From: Gamarada debralockiae
Taxonomy: Eukaryota > Ascomycota > Leotiomycetes > Helotiales > Hyphodiscaceae
Direction: 5' to 3'
DNA length: 64,000 nucleotides
NCBI GenBank assembly: GCA_002803225.1
Contig: NXFV01000163.1
Coordinates: 62,001 to 126,000, forward strand
The position numbers were made by a program, and so were the translations under genes. A model generated the notes under the pieces. That model was not told where the DNA came from. It made no database searches and saw only the letters and a list, made by a program, of their open reading frames with translations. This document shows, in pieces, positions 1 to 12,446 of this stretch. How positions within the stretch are numbered: the stretch's first letter is position 1; every line of letters begins with the position of its first letter.

Positions 1-19
1 TGCTTCCCAGAGGGCTGAG

Positions 20-757
20 ATGAATGGAGAACAGCGGTCTTCAAATTCTGGCCTTGTTCCCGAAGTAGAAACATACTCACAACAGGTTTGCAATCCATCT
101 TTCTTAATTGACATGAAGGCTAATCAAACATTAAGAGCACGACAAGCTCGCGCGAGAATGAGAAAACCCCGGCCAAAAGAACGATTCAAATGTACTGCGA
201 ACGACGAAGGGAATGGCACCGGGTTGAGGCAACTTTCGATACTGGGACACCGGAGAACTGGATCTCGATGGATACGGTAGCCCGATTGAATTATTCTATC
301 GAAAAGGTAGAAAATTCCACGTATTATACCTTCACTGGGGAGACATTGGACTCTTCCGAGGTCATTCGGCGAGTCAGATGGTGCATCGATACTGGAACTG
401 GTCCCGACACCCGAAGCCGATATACAAACTTCCGCATCGCTCCTCGTGGTGCACCATTCGTGGTTCTCTTTGGAAGAGACCTCATATTCTCCGAGGATAT
501 TTTCAGCTTCAACGAAGCCAATTTGATTCTGACTAAAGCGGACGAAACTGCAGGTTGGTCTCATTGATCTGAATTACGAGATGGCGTAGCAAGGAGTAGA
601 ACTGATAAACTCCGAAGCAGTAAAGAAAGCCAGGGAGAACAAGAAGGAACAGGTCGAGGCTGAAGCACGAGCTCTAGCAAAGGAGCGGCTTTCTACTGGA
701 GTAACCTCGAAGCCGGCAGGTCAGGCCTCGCTGGAACAGCCGAAAACGGGGGGATAG
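20..757 (+). CDS. retropepsin-like fold protein, 5' end possibly outside window
   Basis: Proposed exons are 20-85, 136-553 and about 594-757 (215 aa). The first intron (86-135, branch CTAAT, acceptor TTAAG) joins two frames cleanly. The second is only about 40 nt and is inferred because a charged helical tail rich in K, E, A and R runs open to a stop at 757. The middle exon carries FDTGTPENWIS and, about 80 residues later, FGRDLIF; this resembles the D-T-G and hydrophobic-G elements of retropepsin-like domains. Whether it is an active protease is unknown. The reading frame is open to the window edge, so the start at 20 may be internal. A second protein with a similar region lies 0.8 kb downstream. 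Confidence 0.5.
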
Positions 758-1541
758 TGGGCAATGGGTCTTTTTTAGAATCGCACTGCCAGTCTGCAGT
801 GGGAATACGTTTGATAATGGTCCTGAGGAGCGATGGATGATCACTACTTCACGACTACAGAGTAGACAGGGGGCTTTCTTGGGAAAGAACAGGTACAGAC
901 GCTGACGCCTCTTACATGCCGGCATGATGTCTGCCACACTTCACAGGCGAGATATTTCAGGTACAGGGGGCGATCTAATCTAATAGCCCTAGCTTTAAGC
1001 GCATGATAGGAAAGGAGGGGTAAATTTTGACGATTTTGACTGCCAGCCTTCCTGTTTCATTATTTCCCAACAACTCTTCACTGCTTCGGAAATTGGAGTG
1101 ATAGTCTTCTCATCCTCTTCTTCTCTGACAATTCGCTGGACTTTTCGAAAGTGAGAGGCCTTCAAACCCAAAATCTTTTCTAGCAATCTCACCATAATGT
1201 GGTCCAATCAACGAAGGTGCTCACAGATGCCCCACCTCAAATCCTTGTTCAACACCCGTCTCTGCAATCCCGCTCCGCAAAACGAATCATGATGATGACA
1301 CAGGTCTGCCACTACCAACCATCAACTTCTCGACGGCCAATCCTTGACTTACCCACGAATACCATCGGGAGAAGCTCTTCAAGGTTGCGCGCTCAACACA
1401 GCACATCCGAAGCTTCACAGTACAGTAAACCTCGTGCGCTCATTCTCGACGGCAACTCTGCCAACACATTGCGACTTCCGACCCTATCTTTACTAGATCG
1501 CAAAAACCCGCGCTTGACGGTCACACAACGATCATGCGACA
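758..1541. other. gap between the two retropepsin-like genes
   Basis: No convincing gene is seen. Short ORFs occur on both strands. The plus ORF ending at 1558 reads as low-complexity S/T/R-rich sequence without a recognisable motif and could be leader sequence of the next gene. Confidence 0.4.
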
Positions 1542-2886
1542 ATGCGTTCTGGTCTTAAAGAACAGCTCGAGTTTGCACTCAAGAGAGCGGCGGAGGCTGG
1601 TCCAAGACCGTGGCCCAAGTTGAAAGCGGAGTTGGTCTCTGTTGGCTTCCATCCAGATACTCTCGAGGACAATCATAAGGAGATTACGGACATTTTCCTC
1701 GTGTATTTGGCAGGCCATGGGCAGAATTCTTCGCCATATGTTCTTGAACCGATGGGTCAAAGTCGAAGTCCGCCTCTACCTCGCCCACCATCACCTAACC
1801 ACTTATGGAGCCCATCAATTCTGTCGCCCGGCGCCTTTCGCAGAGATCCTCTATCTACGGCGGAATCGACACCAGTACCTGCGAGAGCGCCAGAAGATGG
1901 GTTCATCCGGTTGACGGAGAAGACCCGTGAGAAAGCGGATGTACGCTTCTGCTTTGGTTCGAAAACAGAGAACTCGATCGGTGCACATATCATAGACCAA
2001 TATGAGAAGCAACTTCGTCCTAGGATCAAGGATGATATGATCGAGCTGCGCTGCTGTCTTGATTCGCATCCGGGTCGGACATTTATGATCAAATTCCAGA
2101 TCGAGGAGTCCGAAACTTTCGATGTCCTATTAGGAAGATATTGGAAAGGCGACAAACTGAAGGAGGCACAAAGTGATAAGAGCAATATGGCTAGAGCGAA
2201 CGAGGCAAGTCATGGTAAAAGCCGTAAGTTGAGGTTCTTCTACTCTTCCCCACCTGTTAGTCCAGACTGCTAATATCGCAGCTGCAGATGTAGCCTTTCA
2301 ACCAGTGGAACAATCGTTGACCGTCGGCAATGTCGTAACCGGAAATTCGAGCCCATTTCCTCGTTCCGATCCACCAGTCTCGCCCGAATATTTGGCGAGG
2401 TTTGTCAAAGAGCTTGAAGTATACAATCCTGGAAACTCTCGATCGAGCCCAGTTCCTATACCTGCAAGAAGACGACAGGACAAACAACCTGGCTTGGATA
2501 CAGACCCAGAGTATCATAAACCTCAAATGAGAAGACAAACACGAATGAGGGCAAGAGATTCACCTTGGGACTCTCTGACCGACGAAAAGCCGCGGCAAAA
2601 GACAGAGAGCTTTCTGGCTGGCCGGAAGGTCTCATCCATACCAAAGGCGAAAGTGGGCAGAGGATCCGACGCAAGCATGGAGTCCCAACCTTCCGTGTTC
2701 GACACGGATGATTACCAAGGTGATGAATCTGAGGGCTCAGATATCACCAGTCCTGATCTCGCCTCAGATGACCAAGAGCCATCTGGCTCTGGGCTGTCGT
2801 CCTCGTTCAAGGCTGCGATCGATGATATATTTCGGAAAGTTGACCAAACACAGCAACCGAATGGGGATGAGTATTGGTACAAGTAG
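1542..2886 (+). CDS. hypothetical protein with retropepsin-like region
   Basis: Exons 1542-2223 and 2282-2886 give 428 aa. The 58-nt intron has donor GTAAGT, branch CTAAT and acceptor CGCAG and preserves the frame. The upstream frame is closed at 1515, so ATG 1542 is the first possible start. Residues about 120-215 contain RFCFGSKTENSIG and later FDVLLGRYWKGDKL, which lines up in layout with the D-T-G and GRDLIF elements of the preceding gene but lacks the catalytic D-T-G. The C-terminal half is polar, with many charged and serine residues, and looks disordered. No function can be assigned. Confidence 0.6.
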
Positions 2887-4005
2887 AGCTCTTGTTTCGC
2901 CTGTTGCGATTTCCCTCTTGTTTGATATTAGCATGGTGTTTCCGGTTCGAAGTTTAGATGCGGCATTTTGGGTGTTGTTGGCGTACAGGTCTCTTTTGCA
3001 CCAAGGATGGAAGTGCTCCTATACCCAGTGCTTGCTTTGAGGTTTCAGGCGTTTTTGCGATAAATATAATTGTTTTGCATTTTGTTGGCAGTAGTGTTGA
3101 TACAAATTTGCGCTCAGAGCCACTGAAAGGGGCGGGCGCTGACGTATGCTTTATTCCCTGTACTGATGGACAGGTTCGATATGGAACGAAGTTTTGTATG
3201 TACAATTTTGAAGCAGGGCATATATATGTACAGTCTTGTTTGATCTGGAGCTGCTTAAGTGTACGAAACGAAACAAAAGTTGGAAGGACTTTGAGTCACA
3301 TATGTAATTTCCCGATGTTGTACCCATGCTTTGAATCTGATCTTCCGGAAGCATGTGCCACTGCAAAATGCGCCACTGCCGAACCAACATACCTATCACA
3401 TATTACTTGTCACTTTGCAAAAACTTCCTGATCTTGAATAACCCTATCGAATTCTTTGAGGCCCATGTTTGTGTGCTTAAGCTTGTTCTCGCCCAATCAA
3501 CATGCCTCCAATTGGACAACGCAGGGTTGCCTCAGTCGAGTACGTGGCAACTGCAAGAACCTCAGAAGCATAGGCCCCACAAATGACAGAAACCTGACAA
3601 CATCAAAATATATAAGCAGCCCTGCGTTGCACCGTCACAAACCCTGTCACCCAGAACGGGTGGTCCCGCTTCACCCATGTCTGTTCCCTGACCAAGCCAC
3701 CGTTCAGGGTCGCCCATACCCTCAGGCTTCTTTGCAGTACTGTACCCCACCCTGGTCCTAGCTCTTATGTCAAGTGCGTCAGCGAGTAAACAAGACTTAT
3801 TGCAAACTCGGATGATCTTGGTAGCAAGAGAGTACAGATACTCGTACACTATCACAATTCACTTCAATGTGTTGTTCTCTGCGCGATGCATCGCTGAAGT
3901 TATGTCGATCATTGAGGATGTCTCTTTTGAGTTCAGCGCTCCCCTTCGGGTACAAGGCCGCGAGGAGCCACTTTTGGTCAAAACGTTAATCATTCGCTTG
4001 CACTG
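2887..4005. other. intergenic stretch
   Basis: Downstream flank of the retropepsin-like gene. ORFs here are short, without motifs and contradict each other on both strands. No gene or repeat is recognised. Confidence 0.4.
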
Positions 4006-6420
4006 TCAAAAATACACACAAACTGCGTCAAATAATTGAAACTCCCTAAGCTCCCAGGAATGAGTCCATCTCTTATAATCTCGAGCATTCTGAAGCACCA
4101 CAACCCCAACACGTCTGTAAAAGCTTTCATCGCCATCGTTGCCAGACTCGAGAATCAGGAAATACGCTATCGGTGTATCTCCAACATTGTAAACCCAAGT
4201 GGCGATTTCCAAAAGACTCAGGTTCCGTCGATTGTTATGTCGTTCTAAATGTTGTTATGAGAACCCTGATACTGAGGTGCATAAGGGGCTAGTACAAAAT
4301 AGGTTTCGAAAGCTTCAATTCAAAATCTCTACCCCTTTTATATGAAGTTTAACCCTTCCATTATATCTACAGATTAGACCTAGCGCTTCGGTCTCCGATG
4401 ACTTCTCGGCCACCGAATTCGGAACTCGTACGTCTCACCAGATATCACCGTACCTGCCAACACTAAATACCTTTCTTCTGTTCCGATATCGAAGTACCGG
4501 AATATAATGCCCAAATCTGCCTCTGGGTCTGGAATTATATGGCTCTGGTAATACTTCTCAAACCTCGGCCAGCGGCTGCAGAGGCACCATCTTCCTTGAA
4601 GCCTCGAGGTTCCAGCTGCTATCTCTTTGTAGAAGCTTCCATCTCTGGAGTTCGATGTATGTCTTTCTGGCGTCGTCTGGACTTGAATACTCTTAACGCG
4701 GTAGTTCTTCAATCAAGTGTAAGTAGTCGTCAAAATCGCCAATTTCGACCATGATAGAAGCCCAGCTCCAAGTCAGAGCATGATATGGGTGTGCCTCTTT
4801 TGCTCTTTCTAAATCTTCCACACGCCATAGGAGTTTGCGATGGAGATTTCTTGCCGAGAGTCCAGCGATTTATTGATCCTCTAGGCGACGGTTGAACTCT
4901 GTAGCTAGACCTGCCAACGCGGGAAATATGTCAGAGGGAAAGGTCAACTTCCGGTTTGAATAATCCCGCAGTATAAAGTGCCATTGAAGTTATAAAATAT
5001 CGTTTCTGGTAAGTCCCTTGGCTTTGAACTTCCCTGAAGCGATCGGACGGCAACTTCTGCTAAGAAACGCTTATTCCGCTACTAGCCCCAACTCTGTTCT
5101 CTTGCATTGGGAGGTATTGGCAACATTTCCCCTTCTACCAGAGACCGACACCTATACTCCCACACCATTTGCAGCGAAGTGAAATGGATCATTCTTGGAG
5201 CTAGTAAAGATCCTTGCAGGGCCCGGGCTCTTGGGAACTGTTATGCATGTATCACAGTCATCAAGCGCTGGTCGAGCGTACATAGTCGTGTGGAGATTGT
5301 GGATCTTGCTGTGGAATGGAACCTCGATCTGGTTAAAGTCCAAAGTACGCTCGTTCAGTGTTCCTTCGTGACTGTCTCGAGAGCTTTCAGCGGCGATCGT
5401 CACATATGAATTTTTGTACGTATCAGCCATCTGGGCGGCTTCTTGCTTCCAACCTGATTTCGAATCTTGAATGATGCAAAGCGAGTCAATCCAGATATAC
5501 CGGAGTCCCAAGTTTCTTGTGATCGTAACACTATCTTGAAATATCTTGAGAAGAATCTTTATTGGAATACTATCCATCCTCTCTGCAGGGTTCTCAGAAA
5601 GTGTGACAAGTGGCTTCCTTGGAGTGAGCGTAAGGAGTCGGTCGTTCTGCCGTTGATACCACCTCTGCGGCAAGAATTGACCAGCCATGTATTGTACCAA
5701 TCTGCTTCAGCTGAGCTCCACCCCAGCAATGGCTAAGCGCTAGATAGTTTCGGCAAGCAGTCGTCTCAATAACTGATGACAGAATAAGCTGTAGGTCTTG
5801 AGAGCCATCATGCGGACCGACAATAACGAGCCTACTTGGCAATACCGCGCTGGTTCCGGGAGGCACCCTAGCGGCGAATACACTTTCTTCACCTTTCTTC
5901 TGACATATTTATGTTTCTCTGAAGCCAAACAATCGTATATCCAGTTCTTTACAAGAGTGAATCACTCCTTTGATGTTAGATCTAGCGACACTGGCCTTCC
6001 ACTAATAAGTTTCGGTTCAAGATTTGCTACATCTTAATCTGCGAAGAGTTAAACATAGATCCTCTATCGCGAAGGGGATCATACTACTGGAGACACAGAG
6101 TTTTAACTGGGCGATAATCATTCCCTCGCATGAGGCCCACAGCCTGGAACCATCCTGATACCCGGGATTTGCATGACCCTTGAGAAGCATTTTCAGGTAG
6201 ACTAGATGAGGGACTAGACGTCTTTTTCTGTAAGGCTGTTTGATCAGAATAATTTTGCATCTCTGATAGCCGTGCAGAATTCACATCCCGCTTTGGCAGC
6301 ATCCTCCAAATCAGCAAAACTGGCATGATGCCTAGTGCCGCTGATCACCCCAAATTTGAGAGACTCTTCTGTGGGGATCAGTTTGTCCACGTCAACTGAT
6401 CTGCATGTATCGCAAAGCAT
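4006..6420 (-). pseudogene. decayed HET-domain gene
   Basis: Read on the minus strand, the landmarks of a HET protein appear in the right order but in different frames. They are the N-terminal CDTC...CEFC region from ATG 6420 to a stop at 6244, LALSHCWGG near 5735, RYIWIDSLCIIQDS near 5490, TWSWASI near 4760, and the C-terminal YRRVGVVVL near 4110. Between them are several in-frame stops (near 6030, 5900, 4870 and 4695) and frame changes without splice signals. HET domains trigger incompatibility cell death in filamentous ascomycetes. This copy cannot encode the whole protein. The residual similarity is high, suggesting recent decay. A contribution of sequencing indels cannot be excluded. Confidence 0.8.
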
Positions 6421-7138
6421 AACGATGGTGGAAGTGATGTTGGCATTTGGTAGAGTATCAGGATGTTTATTAGGTAGTAAATTAGTAAAACCTTGGTAGA
6501 AGGTTTTCCAAGGCCTAAGACATTGATGACCCAGACAACAGCTTACTTGCCTCGGCGATTTGGCTCTTATAGAAAGTACCAAATATAAGCATGCTCTATA
6601 GAAAAGCAATAAGACAATTCTACTAGGATTCATTAATTTCAGGCTCCGGTAACTCCTTCAAAAATCACATGATGGAGCATTCATTCCACTGATCAGGAAA
6701 TTGACACCAAAGCGGGCCGCCCGGGTCGATTCTCTACCATATTTATATCCCGAGCAGTGTCCAGAAGGTCCTCTAAAATGAAGGATGTTTTACTACAATG
6801 GGATCTTGCACTATAGGCAATCATGTGACATACCTTACAAGATCATGAGGATCCTAGAGAAGCTCCTATAGTCCACTTAATCCAGGCTTGATACAAAGGT
6901 CTGTATAAGTAACGTACTTGTTACTTGCCGTTGGGCGTCCGAGGACGGGGTATTACTATATCTTTCTATTAAACTTTCAGTGGGATTTCACTGCAATATA
7001 ACTGTAATCTGGTATCAAAGCCAATGACTGGTTCTCAAAGCACTATCTCGCTCTGTTCATCAAATAATAATGTCTATTTCTGCTACTCAATGAAACAACG
7101 AATGAGACGAGACCCCAGCCTTGCTAAGTGCACTTTCT
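6421..7138. other. intergenic stretch
   Basis: Upstream flank of the HET remnant and 3' flank of the dehydrogenase gene. It is AT-rich and no feature is recognised. Confidence 0.4.
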
Positions 7139-8067
7139 CTACGCAGCAAGCACTGCAGCATCAGCAGCAGGGAGTCCATAAAGGCCAAGAGTAATGTCGC
7201 TGCTAGTCTCAATCTTCTTCGCCATCGCCTTCAACTCATCGACATCCCAGTTAGCATACACAAATTTGCCTTTCAAGAACGCCGCTTCAGGACTTGCAAG
7301 CCAGACGGCGAAGTCAGCTGGCAACTCAACTATATCTCCAGTCAGCATCGACTTCATTAAAACCATCAAAATCACTCACCATCATCCATGCCTGGCATCC
7401 CACTCTTCTGATTCAACGTTGTAACAACCACACCAGGCTGAACATTAAAAACCCTAAACTCTGGATTCTCCGCCTGGAAATACTCAAACAGTTTCGTGCC
7501 CGCCAATTTACTCGTCGCATATCCCGAGAAGCCAGGGATAGACGGGAAATGCGCAATCGCACTACTGATATTAATCACCACCGCGTCCTTCGCTGCTCTG
7601 GGAGCAAAAGCTTGGATCGAATGCAAGGAGCCCAGAGCGTTGGTCTTCATGCCCGTCCACCAGTCTTCGGGATCGAGAGACGTGACTGGAGCGGCGGAGG
7701 AGAGATAGCCTGCGTTCGAGACGAAGATGTCGATTGCGCCGAAAGTTGAGTGGGCGAGTTTGAAGGCTGCGGTTATGGAAGCCTGGGAGGAGAGGTCTCC
7801 AGGAGCGATGAGGACTTGGGTTGAGGGGAAGAGAGTGTTGATTGTGGATTTGGTTTGGGCGAGAGTGGCTTCGGTGCGACCCACTAGAGCGATGCGTGGG
7901 GCGCCTGCTTTGGCGAAAGAGATGGCTATAGCTGCTCCGATCCCTGACCCGCCTCCGGTAACGAGGATGGTTTTGTTAACAGCTGAGAGGGTGGGAAGGG
8001 TGGGGTTGATTGCTGGGTAGGAGGTTGTGTGCCAGGTTTTGGTCAGAGAGGGGAATGGAGATGACAT
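7139..8067 (-). CDS. short-chain dehydrogenase/reductase
   Basis: Exons 8067-7380 and 7329-7139 encode 292 aa. The 50-nt intron has GTGAGT, GCTGAC and ATATAG and restores the frame into VELPADFAVWL. A classical SDR Rossmann fold is visible. The cofactor motif TGGGSGIG lies near residue 40, the NNAG-type motif is VSNAG near 118, and the catalytic S...YxxxK is in NISSAIAH and GYATSKLAG near 160-185. The length fits classical SDRs. It should be a cytosolic NAD(P)-dependent oxidoreductase; the substrate cannot be told from sequence. There is no signal peptide or membrane segment. It stands alone between a HET remnant and a long non-coding stretch. Confidence 0.9.
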
Positions 8068-10354
8068 TTTGAGTGGTAGACTTTAAGGTAAGTGAGGTAT
8101 GAGGTCTGATATAATTGTGTTTCTTCAAGGATGTGTTGATACTTGTGAGTTGATTGTTGAATGATGTTGTTTGTTGGAGGAGACAGCCTGTGATTATATA
8201 TTCTGTCTCTTTCCCTTGGATTTCAAAGCAAGGCAGCGTTGAAAGACTCCTTGAAGTTCAATTTGAAGCTTCCGTATGCTGACAGAGAGTACCAGTAAAG
8301 AGAAAGAGCAATTGTCTCGGACACTGGACTTTCAAGTGCTCCGTGGTGAAGTTGCTGATGAAGGAAACAGCTCACCGCCTGAGGTCTCTACGAGGCGATA
8401 CTTGAAGCCCCATTGAGGGACTCTATCTGTAAAGTAAATGTTTTTGGATATTTCTTTGTAATTTCTGGTACTCGGCGATGAGAGAGAGACAATTACTAAC
8501 GTGCATCTTGGCTTCGGAGTCCGCTCACCCCTTTCAATTGACCAACCATGGACCTTCTTGGCGGATTGGATAATTCTACGTTGGTGGAAATTACGCGACC
8601 GTATATTGAAAGCTATCCAGCCAATACTTTTTGCCTTAAACGCCATCGACTTCGACGAGATTCCTTATTTCATTGTCGTCGGACTCGTTATAAATGGCCT
8701 CCGGCTCATTTATAACACCGTCTTAGTCCTTGTTTTCAAAGCCTGATCTAAAGATACAAAGCCTCAGGTTTAGTAAAAAGAGTTTCTGAGACCGATTAGT
8801 ATTCAATCCGAGTTTTTGAATAGGTCATACGCACATGGCTGTGGCAACGTGAAAATGGGTCGCTGAATGTTGGCGTGACCCCTTTTCATAGGCGAGGCTT
8901 GGCGCCTGAGCTACGTAAGAGGCGCGGGGATTTGTGATGCATGATTTCAAATTACTGTATATGCCTCGTCCACAAGGCTTCCACATAATTTAGGAAATGT
9001 AGAAATGGCGCAGAGGAGGACTTCTGACGCTATAGTTGAGAGTTTGACGAGCGAAGACGATGCCACTTTCAGGCTGCTCGCATTTAGAGCTTAGTTTCGT
9101 GACAGAACTTTCGAGTCTTTAGCCCTCCCCATAACTCCTCCATAACTCCTCCCATCAAATGCCTCTTTTCCGAGTTATCGGCCTGCTTAGGGTTGATTTT
9201 CAATCTTTTATATGTTAAGCTGAAGCTTGGTAGCGTGAAAGATAGCATGCATAGTTTCCCTCTCCCATGGGAGCCGTCAACAAATCTGGGTGTTCTCTCC
9301 TCGAGCGACGATTGAAACATCTTTGTGAGTAGTTAGTCAAAATGGCTTATTCACCAAGAACAGTTCACGGACTCTACTTCCGTGAATATAGCAGGCAAAC
9401 TTTCTGAATGTTTCGTAAGACCGCCGATTCAGCGAAATATTCGTTGATAGCAGCCATGAACAACTCTATCCATCCCTCCGTGCCAATATACAAAATATTT
9501 CTCAAACGTTCCTAGAAGTTCGCCTTGTCCTAATCCATATCGGTCACTTCAACAAGAAATCTAGCACCCAAGTAAACACAACAAACAGATTCCCTACATC
9601 ACATCACCAACACTACAAAAAATGTCGACTGTGCCCTTGTATCCCGAAAGAGATCTTCTACGCGATCTCTGGCCCCAAAGTCGGCTTGGCAGTCGACACG
9701 ATGATTGAACGGGATTCCAGGGCCTTGGCTATCGCAAATTCCAAACGCTATCAGAGCATACGTAGGTCGTTATCTTGGTGCTGTAATGCCGAGAACTCTT
9801 GAGCTAAGCCCGTACACGCATCGGCATGAAATCCCTAGAGGATGGGGACCGCGCTGACCGGGATGGTACTGTGGTATCGCAGGAGAGATATAAGCTTTTG
9901 TAAATTGTAGGATAGATAATGCGATGATGTTAACGATCTTTCAGCGCGAATGAACAACTGCTATACGCGTTGAGAAGTGATGTTTTTGAAAGCTGTTTTG
10001 GACGTTCGAAGTCGCAATTCCCAAACATTGTTTACTTCCACACTTGCATTCGGCTTTTGGCAACAACTACTTGATCCTGCCCAACCTTAAAAAGATACCA
10101 GCATGAATCATTTTCTTCCTTTCTCTTGAGAAAATCTCAGCAAAATATCCGCACCTTCAACAGTCGTTGAAATCGATTCAACGATCCGCTGTGAACCACG
10201 AGGGAATACTCTCTCGCAAGCGCAGCACGCCGGCACCCAAAGGACCAGGAGGAAGCAGAAAATGCAGGTACGAGAATTACAATCACTCATTTCGGCATGT
10301 CAACTGATCATCTAGGCAGTTTTTGATAGGGTCGCAATCACTCACGCAAGTTGA
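8068..10354. other. long mostly non-coding stretch
   Basis: One weak candidate: ATG 8276 opens a 46-codon ORF, and the same phase at about 8520-8746 reads as a hydrophobic segment (IPYFIVVGLVINGLRLI). No good splice pair joins them, so it is not called. ATG 9621 begins a 28-codon ORF containing LLRDLWPQ, a motif repeated in the remnant at 10.5 kb. On plus 10,110-10,266 a frame reads like an internal exon ending at a possible donor (GTACGA, 10266). Confidence 0.3.
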
Positions 10355-10419
10355 ATCACTAACGTCAGATCCAATCTAGTCAAGAAGTCACAATCGCTCA
10401 GGCAATTTGAACCATTGAC
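10331..10419 (+). repeat. imperfect direct repeat, 33 bp twice
   Basis: Positions 10331-10363 and 10387-10419 match at about 26 of 33 positions. Each copy carries a CAATC(A/G)CTCA core followed by a TTGAA motif. Further CAATCACTCA copies lie at about 10277 and 10425. The same core occurs in the long introns of the CCCH gene at 57-58.5 kb. Confidence 0.6.
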
Positions 10420-10759
10420 ATCGACAATCACTCAAACGCTCCGAACGAACATCGACGTAGGCAACATACCGGGCATAACTAGTTCTCGTTGGAAGCCAGA
10501 AGAGTTGAAGCTTCTACGAGATCTCTGGCCTCAGACTTTCTCTGGTGGAGAGGAAAACGGCTGGGGCCTGGGCCGACTGGCCACTGAGATGAATGACGAG
10601 GGTAAGAGACGCGGCTTTAAGCCTCACAGGCATACCTAGCGGTCGATTTCTGGTTACTTGAAGCGACAACCTGATGTTATTGAGTATGTTTCTGGGGGTG
10701 CTGGAGCCGGTCTCGGAGACAGTGCAATGAATGGGTGGGGTCACTTGAACGATTCATAA
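10355..10759 (+). pseudogene. Myb/SANT-like remnant with in-frame TAG
   Basis: The frame opens at 10355 and reads RWKPEELKLLRDLWPQ, GWGLGRLATEMN and, after a single TAG at 10637-10639, RSISGYLKRQPDVIEYV, ending at 10759. The spacing of tryptophans and the basic final helix resemble one Myb/SANT-type DNA-binding repeat (inference, no profile search). There is no ATG in the frame, so upstream exons would be needed; the sequence just before it ends in a plausible acceptor (CACTAACGTCAG). The interrupting codon is one C-to-T change away from CAG. It could also be two fragments of a working gene with an unseen intron. Confidence 0.35.
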
Positions 10760-12446
10760 TGGTGGAGTGAATTCCCCCACAATACACGTCCACGTCTGCA
10801 CTTACTAACTACTTTTAGGACCTGGACCAGGAACATGGATACTTTGTGGGGGTTTGGAAGGGAAGAAGGCACGCGACATACTTAGGGAATGCAAGTCTTC
10901 ACGCTGCCTATTGTAGCGTTACATTGAAGGGAGATTTCGTCCTGAGGAGGTTTAGAAGTCCACATCAGGGTGCACAGTGAGGAGATTTTCAACGTACATT
11001 CGTTCTGGGAAGGGGTATGGGAAAGCAGACGAAAGGGAATTGGGGAGAAGATCAGGAGAGGGGTCAGTCCTCTTGGCATCTCAATCGTTTGCGATGAGCA
11101 GCATCACTATAATGCTTCCTTCAATCAACAGGTTATCCAATGAGGAAGTTATTTCAATGCACTTGCAGCAAATGTCAGTCAAAAGTAAGAAGAGCGAGAA
11201 TGAAACCCCCACGCGTATATCAATCACGTGGGCAGCGGATGCCGGCTCGGAATCCAACCAAGCGTTCCCCTTGCATTGACCAATGAAATACGCCACTTAG
11301 ACCGGGGTGTTCGCCGGGATGTTCTGGGCGAAAATATGGAAGAAAACGGAGAGAAAAGACATGAGAGACAGCTGGCAAAGGGGTGTGCAACAGCGGACGA
11401 ACAGAGAAACAGAGAAAGGCACCTCCCCAGGTGCTCTAGACTTTGTGGGATTTATAGAAGAAAGCTGGGGGAAATCTTCCCCCTTTTTCATTGACTTTCG
11501 TCTCCGTGGGGGCGACTGACCGCCCAGCAAGGGTTTCCATATGATGGCTTGGCAGAAAAAGTCCAAGAGCCAATGATAATGACGTATACTGAAGAACCAC
11601 GTACGTTGGTTGATTGAGATGAGAGGAGAGGAGAAGAATAGAGCATTAGTGAAATGCAGAGACAGCGAATTTCAAGTCATGTTTCTTACCAAGAGGTAAT
11701 ACATCTCATTGCCCCCTTACTAATGTTTGGTTCCCCAGCATATATATAAGAAGCACAGGAAGAAAATTCTCGGGGAAAATGTAGAGTCAGCAATGCATAT
11801 CATATCAATAGCATCCTTGCTGTGAGGTGATTTTGCCGATCCGGAACCGACATCGCGAAAACCTTCTCTTCCTCTCCCTCTTATCCAATCCACTCTCCTC
11901 CTGATTTATCTTCCTTCTCCGCAGAAGCTGGGCATATCTTGGCTCATCAATTGATTTTGCCTTCGAAATCCTTCCGTCGTCGAGCATAAGAGTCAACTCT
12001 AGCCCGTCAACCGGTTCCTGACTAAAATTCTTCTACCGCCAAGACCCCAGTTTTCGAAGCTTCGTCACACTTCTAAACCTCCCGATTCATCTTCCTCCAA
12101 GATCGACGTCATCACGAACCTTCGAATACCTCTGGCGCGAGCGGGTACTTTTCGATTTTTTCACGACAGACACATTGGGACATTCAGCTCCCCAGCAAAC
12201 ACATTCGCTACTGGGTTGGAGCGGCGACTGGGCGCGACCAGAGTCTGAATGCTTCGACACCACGCAATTCTTTTGAGGGAATCGACAGACTGGGGAATTG
12301 GCAGAGGCGTACAAACTGGTTGAAGGATTTTCAAGAAACAAGAGGAATTGCACAGCAGGAACTTCCACCACACCGCGACTCGATATCGCCGACAACGAAG
12401 CGTATGACACCTTCATATCCTACATAACTACCCCCCGAGCAACACA
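10760..12446. other. non-coding stretch and leader of the antiporter gene
   Basis: No gene is recognised. The last few hundred bases are pyrimidine-rich with CT tracts (about 11,870-12,130), as is common in fungal promoters and 5' leaders, and probably belong to the antiporter gene. Small ORFs on both strands lack motifs. Confidence 0.4.

Noticed and set aside
2958..3431. 157-codon plus-strand ORF
   Set aside because: No motif, Cys-rich by chance composition, no ATG-context or splice support; likely 3' flank.
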